A stretch of 35,087 nt of DNA. Source: a virus. A model generated the notes under the pieces. That model did no database searches. It was not told the origin of the DNA and saw only the letters and a list, made by a program, of their open reading frames with translations. The stretch spans positions 1 through 35,087 of IMG/VR virus record IMGVR_UViG_3300034198_014694; one strand, given 5' to 3'. The translations under genes were made by a program, and so were the position numbers. Below, piece after piece: positions 1 to 9,386 of this stretch; position 1 is the first letter of the stretch, and the number at the start of each line of letters is the position of its first letter.

Positions 1-38
1 TGAGCGGAACCTCTTCTTAATTGAATTCTATTTGCCAT
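1..38 (-). CDS. Phage structural (fibre-like) protein, N-terminal fragment
   Basis: Only the first 12 codons are inside the window. Reading leftward from the ATG at 36-38 gives MANRIQLRRGSA and then runs off the edge. This opening (M-A-x-R-I-Q-L-R-R-G) is familiar from tail-fibre or other structural proteins of marine T4-like phages, where it precedes short beta repeats. The assignment rests on that short resemblance and on position. A consensus T4-type late promoter (84-91) lies about 45 bases upstream and no strong Shine-Dalgarno is visible, so this looks like the first gene of a new late transcript. The product cannot be named from 12 residues. Confidence 0.6.
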   Translation of the reverse strand, partial: MANRIQLRRGSA

Positions 39-83
39 CGGTGATTATCCCAAAAATCTTGGTATACAATTATTCTCTTTATG

Positions 84-91
84 TATTTATA
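84..91 (-). promoter_or_regulatory. T4-type late promoter (TATAAATA)
   Basis: The minus strand reads TATAAATA here, an exact match to the T4-family late promoter element used by the phage sigma-like factor (gp55). It follows directly on the U-tract of the terminator at 91-119 and points at the ATG at 38. The position is right for a late structural gene. Confidence 0.75.
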
Positions 92-119
92 AAAAAGAAA
101 AGGGGGTTCTAAGACCCCC
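91..119 (-). terminator. Intrinsic terminator closing the baseplate transcript
   Basis: On the minus strand a G5T stem (114-119) pairs with AC5 (102-107) around a 6-base loop. It is followed by TTTTCTTTTTT. It lies just after the stop codon of the 66-residue gene at 125. A strong GC stem followed by a T-run is the standard rho-independent form. Confidence 0.85.
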
Positions 120-124
120 CAATA

Positions 125-325
125 TCATTCTTCGGTTTGTTCTACAGGTTGTTCTGTACTTGACTCTAGATATTCTAGAGTTTCAATTGCCCCTAGTAGT
201 TTAAGAGCCTGAACTTCATTTTCTTTAATTTTTTGTGTCAGTTTTTGGTTTTCTTCCACTAGTGCCTTATAACGGTCACGAAAATTGGAAAGAAGTTCTT
301 CCGAATTTGTAGTATCAATCGTCAT
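125..325 (-). CDS. Small hypothetical coiled-coil protein (66 aa)
   Basis: Function not recognised. The protein is acidic and strongly helical. Residues about 8-52 hold heptad-like leucine and charged residues (LLSNFRDRYKALVEENQKL and following), which predicts a coiled coil. The C-terminus is rich in Glu. There are no membrane segments or enzyme motifs. The start at 325 overlaps the end of the upstream 79-residue gene by 11 bases, and GGAG sits upstream of the ATG, so translation is probably coupled. It is the last gene before a terminator, downstream of a very large structural gene. A small chaperone or minor structural subunit is possible but unproven. Confidence 0.75.
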   Translation of the reverse strand: MTIDTTNSEELLSNFRDRYKALVEENQKLTQKIKENEVQALKLLGAIETLEYLESSTEQPVEQTEE

Positions 326-554
326 TATTTGTACTCCGAATTAATGTTGTCAGTAAATTTTTAATTTCACCAATATCAGAACTTAAAGATGAAACAGTAG
401 TTTTTAAGTCTTCAAACTCTTTATACTGATTCTTCATTCTCTCATAATTATTAAGATAATTCTGATATTCATTGGTATTACTATTTAGTATACCACCAGT
501 AGTTGAATCACGCAATAAGTCGTGATTGTTTTCAATTTTTAAAAAATTATCCAT
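315..554 (-). CDS. Small hypothetical helical protein (79 aa)
   Basis: Not recognised. Residues about 28-75 are helical with spaced Leu, Ile and aromatic residues, and the segment FEDLKTTVSSLSSDIGEIKN looks like a short coiled coil. The N-terminal third is Asn-rich and polar. The ATG lies only two bases beyond the stop codon of the 2411-residue gene and has no strong Shine-Dalgarno, so it is probably translated by coupling or reinitiation. The next gene overlaps its 3' end. Close packing on one transcript with a giant tail protein suggests a partner or assembly factor for that protein, which is inference only. Confidence 0.75.
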   Translation of the reverse strand: MDNFLKIENNHDLLRDSTTGGILNSNTNEYQNYLNNYERMKNQYKEFEDLKTTVSSLSSDIGEIKNLLTTLIRSTNNDD

Positions 555-556
555 AA

Positions 557-3500
557 TTAACTTGCTGTGGCCACCGCTCTGAAGTATTTAAACTGAGGTA
601 CATAAGCTTGATTTGTAGAACTCATTGCAATTTTAATTTGGAATTTCGTAAATGATAATCCAGATGCAGAATATTCATATGATTTAAATGTGTCATCATT
701 TACTGGTGTAATGGGTTTATCCGAACCACCACTGGTGTTGAAAAACTGCCATGGCAATTTGCTTTCATCTCCAGTAAATCCACTAGGAACTACTCTGTAT
801 AGAACTCTAAAATTAACTTTTCCAGTTTTATTTGCATCAAAATAAACTTTTAATGCTCTAGCTATTTGATTATCTAAAGTAATCATTTTGGTTATATAAA
901 CTGCTGCATGAGGGTCATTTGTACTCAATGAAGCAGAATCCCAATCAGAAGGATTATTAATCCTATTGGTTGTTGTAATGATACTAGTTCTATCTAAATC
1001 TATTATGGGAGTTAAATTATCTACACTAGTAGTTAAAAGACATTCAAGATTTAATGATTTATTTCCAGATAATTTTGCATCTTCATTTACTTGAGAAAGA
1101 ATTAGTTTCTGTGAACCCAATTCATTAACTTCATTTAAAGTCAATTCTGTATATACACCATCATTGATGAATGATACCTCAGATAAATCTCCAATTGAAG
1201 TTCCAGATACTGTATTTAATCTTGAAATTACATTTGTTTTTGGTAAAACTACAGTTGTAATATTTGGAGTAATTACCTCATATGGAACATTTTGAGTTGC
1301 TGTAGCAATCTCTAAAGTAGGATATAAAGTGGAAAGGTTAGTACCTCCAGTGATACCAATATTAGCAACAGAAGAAGTTGTAAGTTCATAACTATCTAAA
1401 GTTGGATTTTTAATTTCTTGGTGAGTTTTATTAATTTGAACCAATGGAATACCATCAAGATTATAACATTCTACAACTGCACTTTCAGCATGTATAGCTG
1501 CTACTGTTTGATTTGCTCCTCTTCCCCCACTAGTTTTGATAGTGATTGTTGTTCCATCTCCACTAATTGCCGTATATGCAAAAATCTCCTTGTCAATTTT
1601 TAGATATCCAGGATTATCATCACCAATTGCTAATCCACCGACTTTCTTATGAAATGCTGAAGCATCAACAACAGATAATGAAGTATCAGTAGCGGTGATT
1701 GCAGTTTTTAGTGTAGTTGGAGAAACTTCTGACCTAATGCCAGAAATAGTAACATAATTAGATAAATCGTGCATACCATGGTTACTGTGTAAAACAGTAA
1801 CTTTTTTGGATGTTGATGGATATGTTGGAGCAACACCAATATATTTTTGTTTCGTATCTCCAGCATATGATGGTACTGGTGATGCTAAAAGAGTACTATC
1901 AATGGTTGGATTTGCTTGACGAATTGTTTCTCCAGTTGTAAATGTGTTTGAAACATAATTTAGTGTTAATACACCAGTACTATTATTCCAACCAGTAACG
2001 ATTGCAGTAGAACCAGAAGTTTGCCCAGTTACAGTTTTTCCAATTGTAAAGTCTCCAGTTAAAACACCACCAGCAATACTTAAAGTTAGAGATGCAGTTG
2101 ACTGACTACTTACTAATGGGTAAGTAACAACACCACCAGTTGAACTACCTTGTTGGAATACTCCATCGATATCTGTTACTGTAATTTGCCTTGGTGAGGC
2201 AACAGTATTAATAGATTTAACTGTAGCTGAAGCATTTGTAGTTTTTTGATAGATTCTTGCTCCTTGAGTAAATGAAGCAAGAGAATCATTTAACACAAAT
2301 GTTTGGTCTGGTTTATATGTAATAATTGGGTCTGGTCTTAACTCAAGAATTCCTCTATTTCCTAATGCTAAAGGAGCATTATTAAATACTGCTTTACCAG
2401 AAGTTGCTGTGAATTTTGCTCTATAGATATTAAACTTCAAATCTTGTAGTTGGTTTGGAGTCCAAGTAGAAGCATTCTGAGATTTGAACAATACACCAGC
2501 ATAAGGTTGAGAAGAAATTGTTCTATCTCCAGTAATATCAACTTTACCCATTTCAGAAATCCATACAGTATATTCATTGGAATCTGAAAATAGAACAAAA
2601 CAATATTCTTGGGTATCACTTAAATAAACTGGTGCCTTAAATTTAAATACCGTTGCAATAGAAGCATTTTCTGAAATTTCAACATCTTCTGGATATACCG
2701 TTGTTGTTGAGAAAGGTAGAATTTTATTAGTTGGAATACCATTTTGCATTTCACGAATTTGGCAACTAATTGGAATATTAGAATCTTTTGAATTGAAATA
2801 TACTTCAATTTTAGATAAGAAACACCCACCCTTTTCTTCGATAATAAACGATTGTGCTAGAGGGTCCCACCAACCAATAACAACTTGCTCCTGTCTGGTT
2901 CTTGATGTTCTATTCTGTTCAACCAACTGGTCTGTTACAACTTCAGCATTTCTAATGGAAAGAATTGTTTCTTGTAATGTCTCTAGTACACCCGCTGCTT
3001 CATAAGTAACTTGTGCAGAAGAATCTACTGTTGAACCTGGAGTTGGAGTTGCATTTGTTGAACTGGTTGTTAGTTTAAATGACCTCTTACCAGTAGCCCA
3101 TCTAGGATTAGTAGATACTGTTGCTCTTGGGATAAAAAATGTACCCTTAAATGTACCCCTCCTATCCGTAATTAATCTTCTATCTTTGACTACAGCCCTT
3201 GCTCCAGAAGTTTGCCCAATTAAAACTTCTCCAATTGCAAAATTTCCATAATACGCACCATTAACTTGTGATGCCATGGTATCAATATCAATATTTAAAA
3301 TTGCTGTTTCTGATGAATATGTTTCACTCAACTCCACATCTGTATATGGATTATATTTGTATCCATCATTGAGTGCCGCAACTTTTATTCTAACACCACT
3401 AGATTGACCAATTACAAGTTCTCCAACTTGGAATGGTGTTGTATTTGTTCTACTATCTTGTGTTGTATTTTTTACAAGTTCAATTAATTTTGGAATTATA

Positions 3501-6500
3501 TAGTTACTTACTGCAACACTATCAAAGAAAGAATATAATCTAGTCGATGGTTTCAATCTTTCCGCTCTAATTGCAATATTTCTTGAACGAATCCACGGAA
3601 CATTAACTTTACTAATAACTCTAGAACCAAGACTTTGCCTTTCGAATCTCGTTACAAGTCTTTGCTGAGTACCTGTTCTTCTTTCGATGATACCAGTAGA
3701 TGTTGTAGTTCTTGTTCCAAATGCGGGAATATTTCTTCCTAGTGGGCCTACCCATCCTACCCAATCTCCACCAGAAACATTACTTGTTGCTCCAGACCAA
3801 TCTTCTTGCCAGGACCCCCATTGAGCAGGACCAAATCCATTTTGGTCAGCATTAATACTTCTTGATTGAGCCTGAAAATTTCCTTCAACCTGAACAGTGT
3901 TTACTGGAGCTATTTCGGTATCAACCCAATCATCACTGCTTGGATTCAATTCAATATTTCCGATGAATGTAAAAACATTAAATGGATTGACATTTTCAAT
4001 TTGTGATGCATATGGTTGCGTAATTAATAATGAATCTGTAAATGGTAGGGATAGAATACCAGTGTTAATTACAACATTACTTGATTGCTCTACATTTAAT
4101 TGTAATGGTACATTTGTTGTATAATGCGATGGTCTTAATCTTCTATTTTTAATATCAATTGCAGCAGCATAATCATCATTATCCAAATCAACAACATTTT
4201 GATTTTCAAATGGGTCTACTACAAATCCATTTTTAAATTTGTCATTTCCAAATTCGTCTTTGATTGTTAATGCATTTGTTTCTTGCTCTAAAAGAGTTAA
4301 TGCGCTGTAATATTCTACATTTTGTATTCTCTTCTCTAGAAGAGCAATATCTTTCATTGTATAACGTTTAATATTTTCTTTGAAAACTAACGAATCTAAT
4401 TCTGGAGAAAATCCATATTCATTGTGAGCAATTATTGCCAACAACAATGCGTTATTTGCATCTTCTGGTGGAGATGGATATTCTGATGATTTTCCTAAAC
4501 GAACGAAGAAGTCGCTTTCTGTAGTTGCAAAAAGTTTATCAATTCTCTTTAGATAGAAACAGTAATCGCATCTAAAATCACTATCTGGTTTTGGAATATC
4601 AAAGATAGTTCCATTAGCATCAAATACTCTACTTGCAAAATCAAATGATGAACATTGCATATAGAATGGGTCTGATACTGAACCACTTCCACTAACCAAT
4701 TCTTTTGCTGCTGGTCTAAAATCTAATACATCTCTCAATTGTTTTTCTCTAACTAAGGTTCCAGAACCAACCGCTGCAGTAAAACTTGGAATACTGGAAT
4801 ATGAAATTCCAACATAAGAATCAATATTGAAGTAATCTCCCGTTGTTTCGTGTGAGAAATAATCTACAACAATTTTTAATTTTCTAATTGGAGTTCTTGC
4901 TCCTTTATTTCTAGATAACTTAGATAGACCATAGAAAAATTCAGTTTGTCCAGATGATAGTGTAAAATATGAACTAATATCTTTACTTCCCGAGTTAATG
5001 GAACCTTCAGCATCACTTACTAGACCCTGAATGGCATTTTCTAAACTATTAACACCATATAAAATTTCATTATTTTGGAATTGATTTGTTGTTTTATAAA
5101 CTACAGTTAATTTTAATGTTGTTGAGTTAAAATCAACTACCAATGCTTTAGCTCCTGATGTCTTACCAGTAACCAAAGAACCAATTGCAAAGAATGCTGG
5201 TTCGACAAGAGTTACATATGGAACAACTGCATCATTAGAATTTTCAGATTCATATACTGCATGTAGTTTATATGCATCTGAAACTCCTAAAGCAATATCT
5301 TCATCTTCAATTCTAGTACCGTAGATATTACTATATGATAATCCAAATAGTTGTTGGTCCTTTTGATTGCTAGTTCTGGAAACTTTCCAGACATTCATTT
5401 TACTAGCATTCTTAACTCTTTCTGTGACAATATTTTTAGATACAGCTGCATTCAATCTTACTGATGTAATTCCAACAAGATTAGAAACTGTTATGGTAGA
5501 CCTTGCTAATCCACTACTATTAAATGTTGTATATACTGGACTACCAGAATTACTATTCTGCAAAATTAAAACTTGTCCAACCGTATAGGAAGAACCACCA
5601 CTTACTGCTGTAACTACGAGATTGTAATTTTCGGTTTCTAAAGCTTCAAATTGTTGATTTTCTGCTAAAGCAATTGTGAAACTATTACTTGTAATTTGAG
5701 CATCATAGTTTCTTCTGATAATCATACTCTCATCAGTGATTGATTTTATGGCCTTTCTTGGCATTTCACTGAATAAATCACCATTTTGTTTATTTTGTAA
5801 TTCTGGTCTATACCTATAAACCGAAGTAAATTCTGCACCATTAGATATTGAACCACTATTTACAGTTACTGTTGCAGTTTGATTTGTGTAATTAAAAATT
5901 GATGATGTTGAATATGTAGAAGTTGAAATATCTGTAACTTTAAAAGATTGGGATGCAGAAACGTAAAGTAAATCTCCAGGTCTCAATTCTGGAGAAATAT
6001 TACTATTAAATCCCGTAATAATTCCACTGCCACTATTATAGGTAAATTTAGTTGCATTCAACTTATAAACTTCTGTAAGGTTAAAGTCGCAAGTAAATAT
6101 AACTGTACTAGAAGAATTTCTTCCAACAACTTGCCTAGTATCGGAATATTGGTGAACCCAAATTTTTGTAATTGTTGTTAAATCAATTCCATCAACTGTA
6201 ATAACTTCACTTTCTCTAAAATTTCCTTCAACATTTGTTAAAGTTAATATATCTGCAGTTATACTATTACCACTTGTAACTCTAACATAACCTTTTGCCC
6301 CAGATGTTTTTCCTCTAATCACGGAACCAGCAGTTACAGTTACTGAAGCATTTAACTTCAGTTTTGTAAACATAGCAACATCAAATAAGTATAATTTATA
6401 TACGTCATTTAAATCGCCTTCCACAGTATCTGTTCCAGAATTTAACCATTCCCAAGCAAACACTCGTGCAGAACCAATTTGATTGCCAGCAGCAGTACCA

Positions 6501-7792
6501 GCAGAGGAAGTAAATTGGTCTCTTAATTCTATAGTTTGATATGCTACTGATGTATCTGGACCACTAATAACTGGTGTTCCATAAACTTTTGTGACTGTTG
6601 TATAATTACCAACCTCAAAAGGTAAAATATTATTTTGCTGACATCTATAATCTCTTGGTTTATCTAAATCCAGATATTTTGGAGCATCTCTTTTAACTTT
6701 GTAACCCTGAAAATATGCAGAACCAGGAGAAATTTCTATAGTATATAAATTATCATTTGCTATAACTCCAGTATCTAAAGTTTTTTCTCCAGCATTATAT
6801 ACTCCATTATTAAATCCATCATTTAAACACTCTCTAACTTTAATGTCAAATGGATTAATCATAAAGTCACCAGATTGGTCATAAGTCCTATCAGCTAGTG
6901 CCTTTTCTACAACATTATATGTACTAGTTTCTACCTTAGATTGAATTTTACCATTAACAATTCTAAGTAATTCTAAGAAATTTTTATCTGCATCATCATC
7001 TACAGATTTTTTGATTAATGTAGTTTTTATTCTAAATCTGTGAGCTCCAGGAGCAGCATAGTTCGAAGAACCTGCAGCATTATCGTTTAAACTGGTATCA
7101 TCTTCTGATGTAACAATTGACTCTGAAATCTCTAATCCAACTCTATATGTTGGATATTGTTCATATTGTTCTAAAATTACTTTTTGTGATGAAACATCAA
7201 CAAAATGACCTCTAATATAATAAACGCCATTATTTACATAAGCAACAGAACCAATTGCAGTTGCTTCATTTGGAATTAATTGTGCAAATGGACTACCAGT
7301 TTCTAAAAGAGTAGTACCATATGTCAAATCAATATTTGTTGAAAGTTGCTCATTATTTGTAAATTTTACATCAGTCTTATTTGTACCACCCGCTTCTGTA
7401 TATTTAATATATAGAGTAATAAAACCACGGTCAGACTCATCGGAAGAAATTGAATAAATTACTTTTGCCTTTACTCCCGTTGTAACACCAGTAATAATAG
7501 CACCAGTTAATTGCTCTCTATATAATTCTACTTCGGAACCAAGAAAACTCGATTGGATAAGGACACAATCAACATTATTATCAAATGCTGGTTGCCCTGG
7601 GATGACCATAGAGCCATCTTTGAATAAATGGGAACCTACACTTTCAATCTGATTCTGAAGAATCGATTGCATTGTAGTAAGTTCTCTTGCTTGGATTGGA
7701 AATCCAGGTCTGTAGAGTACTTTGTAGAAGTTTTTAAACTTATCAAAGTCATCATAATATGGGCTTACATTCAGGTTTGTATTTTGTGCCAT
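557..7792 (-). CDS. DUF4815-type giant baseplate/fibre structural protein (2411 aa)
   Basis: The N-terminus (residues about 14-65: DDFDKFKNFYKVLYRPGFPI, then QARELT...LQNQIE, then G-S-M-V-I-P-G-Q) matches what I know of DUF4815 proteins of marine T4-like phages, which are virion structural proteins of unassigned position. Further on there is a Cys-containing segment near residue 1070 (DSDFRCDYCFYLKRID) and a short coiled coil near 1150 (ALLEKRIQNVEYY). A long beta-rich domain starts near 1640 with WWDPLAQSFIIEEKGG, also a recurrent marine-phage sequence. Between these are repeated modules of the form F-x-x-G-E-x-x-x-G-x-T-S-G-A-x-A-x-V (for example FAIGEVLIGQTSGARAVV). It lies directly after gp8, where T4 carries gp9, gp10 and gp11, so a peripheral baseplate or fibre-attachment role is likely. 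The frame is intact, with AGGTAG upstream of the start. Confidence 0.88.
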   Translation of the reverse strand: MAQNTNLNVSPYYDDFDKFKNFYKVLYRPGFPIQARELTTMQSILQNQIESVGSHLFKDGSMVIPGQPAFDNNVDCVLIQSSFLGSEVELYREQLTGAIITGVTTGVKAKVIYSISSDESDRGFITLYIKYTEAGGTNKTDVKFTNNEQLSTNIDLTYGTTLLETGSPFAQLIPNEATAIGSVAYVNNGVYYIRGHFVDVSSQKVILEQYEQYPTYRVGLEISESIVTSEDDTSLNDNAAGSSNYAAPGAHRFRIKTTLIKKSVDDDADKNFLELLRIVNGKIQSKVETSTYNVVEKALADRTYDQSGDFMINPFDIKVRECLNDGFNNGVYNAGEKTLDTGVIANDNLYTIEISPGSAYFQGYKVKRDAPKYLDLDKPRDYRCQQNNILPFEVGNYTTVTKVYGTPVISGPDTSVAYQTIELRDQFTSSAGTAAGNQIGSARVFAWEWLNSGTDTVEGDLNDVYKLYLFDVAMFTKLKLNASVTVTAGSVIRGKTSGAKGYVRVTSGNSITADILTLTNVEGNFRESEVITVDGIDLTTITKIWVHQYSDTRQVVGRNSSSTVIFTCDFNLTEVYKLNATKFTYNSGSGIITGFNSNISPELRPGDLLYVSASQSFKVTDISTSTYSTSSIFNYTNQTATVTVNSGSISNGAEFTSVYRYRPELQNKQNGDLFSEMPRKAIKSITDESMIIRRNYDAQITSNSFTIALAENQQFEALETENYNLVVTAVSGGSSYTVGQVLILQNSNSGSPVYTTFNSSGLARSTITVSNLVGITSVRLNAAVSKNIVTERVKNASKMNVWKVSRTSNQKDQQLFGLSYSNIYGTRIEDEDIALGVSDAYKLHAVYESENSNDAVVPYVTLVEPAFFAIGSLVTGKTSGAKALVVDFNSTTLKLTVVYKTTNQFQNNEILYGVNSLENAIQGLVSDAEGSINSGSKDISSYFTLSSGQTEFFYGLSKLSRNKGARTPIRKLKIVVDYFSHETTGDYFNIDSYVGISYSSIPSFTAAVGSGTLVREKQLRDVLDFRPAAKELVSGSGSVSDPFYMQCSSFDFASRVFDANGTIFDIPKPDSDFRCDYCFYLKRIDKLFATTESDFFVRLGKSSEYPSPPEDANNALLLAIIAHNEYGFSPELDSLVFKENIKRYTMKDIALLEKRIQNVEYYSALTLLEQETNALTIKDEFGNDKFKNGFVVDPFENQNVVDLDNDDYAAAIDIKNRRLRPSHYTTNVPLQLNVEQSSNVVINTGILSLPFTDSLLITQPYASQIENVNPFNVFTFIGNIELNPSSDDWVDTEIAPVNTVQVEGNFQAQSRSINADQNGFGPAQWGSWQEDWSGATSNVSGGDWVGWVGPLGRNIPAFGTRTTTSTGIIERRTGTQQRLVTRFERQSLGSRVISKVNVPWIRSRNIAIRAERLKPSTRLYSFFDSVAVSNYIIPKLIELVKNTTQDSRTNTTPFQVGELVIGQSSGVRIKVAALNDGYKYNPYTDVELSETYSSETAILNIDIDTMASQVNGAYYGNFAIGEVLIGQTSGARAVVKDRRLITDRRGTFKGTFFIPRATVSTNPRWATGKRSFKLTTSSTNATPTPGSTVDSSAQVTYEAAGVLETLQETILSIRNAEVVTDQLVEQNRTSRTRQEQVVIGWWDPLAQSFIIEEKGGCFLSKIEVYFNSKDSNIPISCQIREMQNGIPTNKILPFSTTTVYPEDVEISENASIATVFKFKAPVYLSDTQEYCFVLFSDSNEYTVWISEMGKVDITGDRTISSQPYAGVLFKSQNASTWTPNQLQDLKFNIYRAKFTATSGKAVFNNAPLALGNRGILELRPDPIITYKPDQTFVLNDSLASFTQGARIYQKTTNASATVKSINTVASPRQITVTDIDGVFQQGSSTGGVVTYPLVSSQSTASLTLSIAGGVLTGDFTIGKTVTGQTSGSTAIVTGWNNSTGVLTLNYVSNTFTTGETIRQANPTIDSTLLASPVPSYAGDTKQKYIGVAPTYPSTSKKVTVLHSNHGMHDLSNYVTISGIRSEVSPTTLKTAITATDTSLSVVDASAFHKKVGGLAIGDDNPGYLKIDKEIFAYTAISGDGTTITIKTSGGRGANQTVAAIHAESAVVECYNLDGIPLVQINKTHQEIKNPTLDSYELTTSSVANIGITGGTNLSTLYPTLEIATATQNVPYEVITPNITTVVLPKTNVISRLNTVSGTSIGDLSEVSFINDGVYTELTLNEVNELGSQKLILSQVNEDAKLSGNKSLNLECLLTTSVDNLTPIIDLDRTSIITTTNRINNPSDWDSASLSTNDPHAAVYITKMITLDNQIARALKVYFDANKTGKVNFRVLYRVVPSGFTGDESKLPWQFFNTSGGSDKPITPVNDDTFKSYEYSASGLSFTKFQIKIAMSSTNQAYVPQFKYFRAVATAS

Positions 7793-7808
7793 GTTTTTTT
7801 TCTACTAC

Positions 7809-9341
7809 CTAGAATTCGATTACAATTTTAATATCTTCGATTTGGTCGTTTGCACGAGAAATCGCTCTCCTATTATCTATATAGACGACTTGACCGCTAT
7901 TTCTTTCAATTTCTGGGAATGCATAACCAGCAGTAAATTTCATACCCAAGTCATATTCTGTATTATTAATAGTTCTTGTTGAACTACCAGGAACAGCAGG
8001 AAAGTTTACATCTGGTTCTCCAGTTGCTCCAGATGATGTTCCTGTAATTGGGTTACTTCCAGCAAATTGATTTAATGAACCAGTAATTTCTGGATAAATG
8101 CCATCAACTTTATTTTGATAAAATTTTAAAACTTTTGTGGTAGTATTCCAAGAAATTACTCTTCCTCTTGATGTAATAGTTTGTCCCCCAACAGTTCTTG
8201 ATTGTTGGATAATTTCATCAACAACAAAGTTTCCTTGAAATGTTGGTGGAAAAATGACCGCTTTTGTTGCACTAAGAGTTAAATCTGAAGTTAACTCGGA
8301 AGTTTTATAGTTATATGGATTTACAAGTAACCCAATTCTCCTATAATCATTATCTGTTGGGAAATCACCAGAACCTTCGGAGTATGAAAGTTTGGCATTT
8401 ACCATGACTCTATACGCACCAAGTTCAAATGATGGGTCATATCCATGACCATTTTGTGGAGGAATGATTACATCAATTGTAGCTCCTGTTCCAGTTCCAA
8501 TACCATTAATTGAATCTACTATAATTTTTCCGAATGTATATCCAGTACCACCAGAAGTTACTGTAGCACTTACAACTTTACCACCATCAACAACAATAGA
8601 AACTCTGGCGCCAGTTCCATCACCATTAATAGCAACATTATCATAAGTTCCATTATTGTACCCACTACCAGAAGAATTGATTACGACCGTATCAATTTCT
8701 CCAGAGACAGCATTTGATTTAATTGCAGAATCCGTAAGAACTGGAATATAATCAGAAGAAAAGAATTTCAGAACAGAAGCAACAGGAATTGTATACATAT
8801 ACTTCCAACGATAACCATCGGAAGTAGTGATAATTGATGTTGATGTACCAGTTGGTTCTACAGTTGATGGTTTTCCATTTGGGTCCGCTGGCGAAGTTCC
8901 ATTGTAAATACACTTATATACTTGATAGGATGAGTTTACAACATAAAAGTCTGCATCATATAAACGTGTGGAACCAGAAGCAGCAGTCTTAGTTGGAGAA
9001 TAGTCATGACGATACATGTCATAAATGTATCCCAAACCACCTGTAGTTTTCTCTGGAGGAGTCCAGTCAATTCTACGAACAACTTGAATCGTATCATTTG
9101 CAAGAACTCTTTTGAGAGAAATCATGTCATCATATAAATCCGAATACTCAGAAAAACTATCTACAGGTTGTGGAGGACTATTTTCATTTTCCCAAACTTG
9201 AGGTCTTCCAATAAAGACATATAATCTATCTCTATCAGTACCCGCCAGCAAATCTGTTGCCTCAGCATCAGGGCCCTGCAGAGATTTAATGAATTTTTTG
9301 GCAGAGTATATTCTAAATTGGTCCGTAAGGAGTGCAGACAT
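7809..9341 (-). CDS. 8: Baseplate wedge protein gp8 (510 aa)
   Basis: Recognisable as T4 gp8 at both ends. N-terminally, F-R-x-x-x-A-K-K-F ... YVFIGRPQVWENENSPPQPV (about 44-62) parallels T4's F-G-R-S-x-P-W ... PPYPTDS, followed by a basic R-R-x-D-W motif (RRIDW). The C-terminus SGQVVYIDNRR ... DQIEDIKIVIEF parallels T4 SGEMIYMENRP ... DQTEEINILFTF. gp8 forms a dimer that joins baseplate wedge arms. T4 gp8 is about 334 residues, so this one is about 175 longer. The extra sequence includes a GSGY repeat block (about 215-300) and a segment resembling the TSGA-type modules of neighbouring proteins (about 365-450). AGGA precedes the start, and a near-consensus late promoter lies at 9377-9384. Confidence 0.92.
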   Translation of the reverse strand: MSALLTDQFRIYSAKKFIKSLQGPDAEATDLLAGTDRDRLYVFIGRPQVWENENSPPQPVDSFSEYSDLYDDMISLKRVLANDTIQVVRRIDWTPPEKTTGGLGYIYDMYRHDYSPTKTAASGSTRLYDADFYVVNSSYQVYKCIYNGTSPADPNGKPSTVEPTGTSTSIITTSDGYRWKYMYTIPVASVLKFFSSDYIPVLTDSAIKSNAVSGEIDTVVINSSGSGYNNGTYDNVAINGDGTGARVSIVVDGGKVVSATVTSGGTGYTFGKIIVDSINGIGTGTGATIDVIIPPQNGHGYDPSFELGAYRVMVNAKLSYSEGSGDFPTDNDYRRIGLLVNPYNYKTSELTSDLTLSATKAVIFPPTFQGNFVVDEIIQQSRTVGGQTITSRGRVISWNTTTKVLKFYQNKVDGIYPEITGSLNQFAGSNPITGTSSGATGEPDVNFPAVPGSSTRTINNTEYDLGMKFTAGYAFPEIERNSGQVVYIDNRRAISRANDQIEDIKIVIEF

Positions 9342-9376
9342 TTTATTTTCCTATAGATGTTCTAAGTTCCTTCTTA

Positions 9377-9384
9377 TATTTATT
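9377..9384 (-). promoter_or_regulatory. Candidate late promoter (AATAAATA)
   Basis: The minus strand reads AATAAATA, one mismatch from the T4 late consensus. It lies 36 bases upstream of the gp8 start and close to the stop codon of the upstream gene (9387). Supported by position and resemblance only, since such strings are common in A+T-rich DNA. Confidence 0.45.
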
Positions 9385-9386
9385 GA

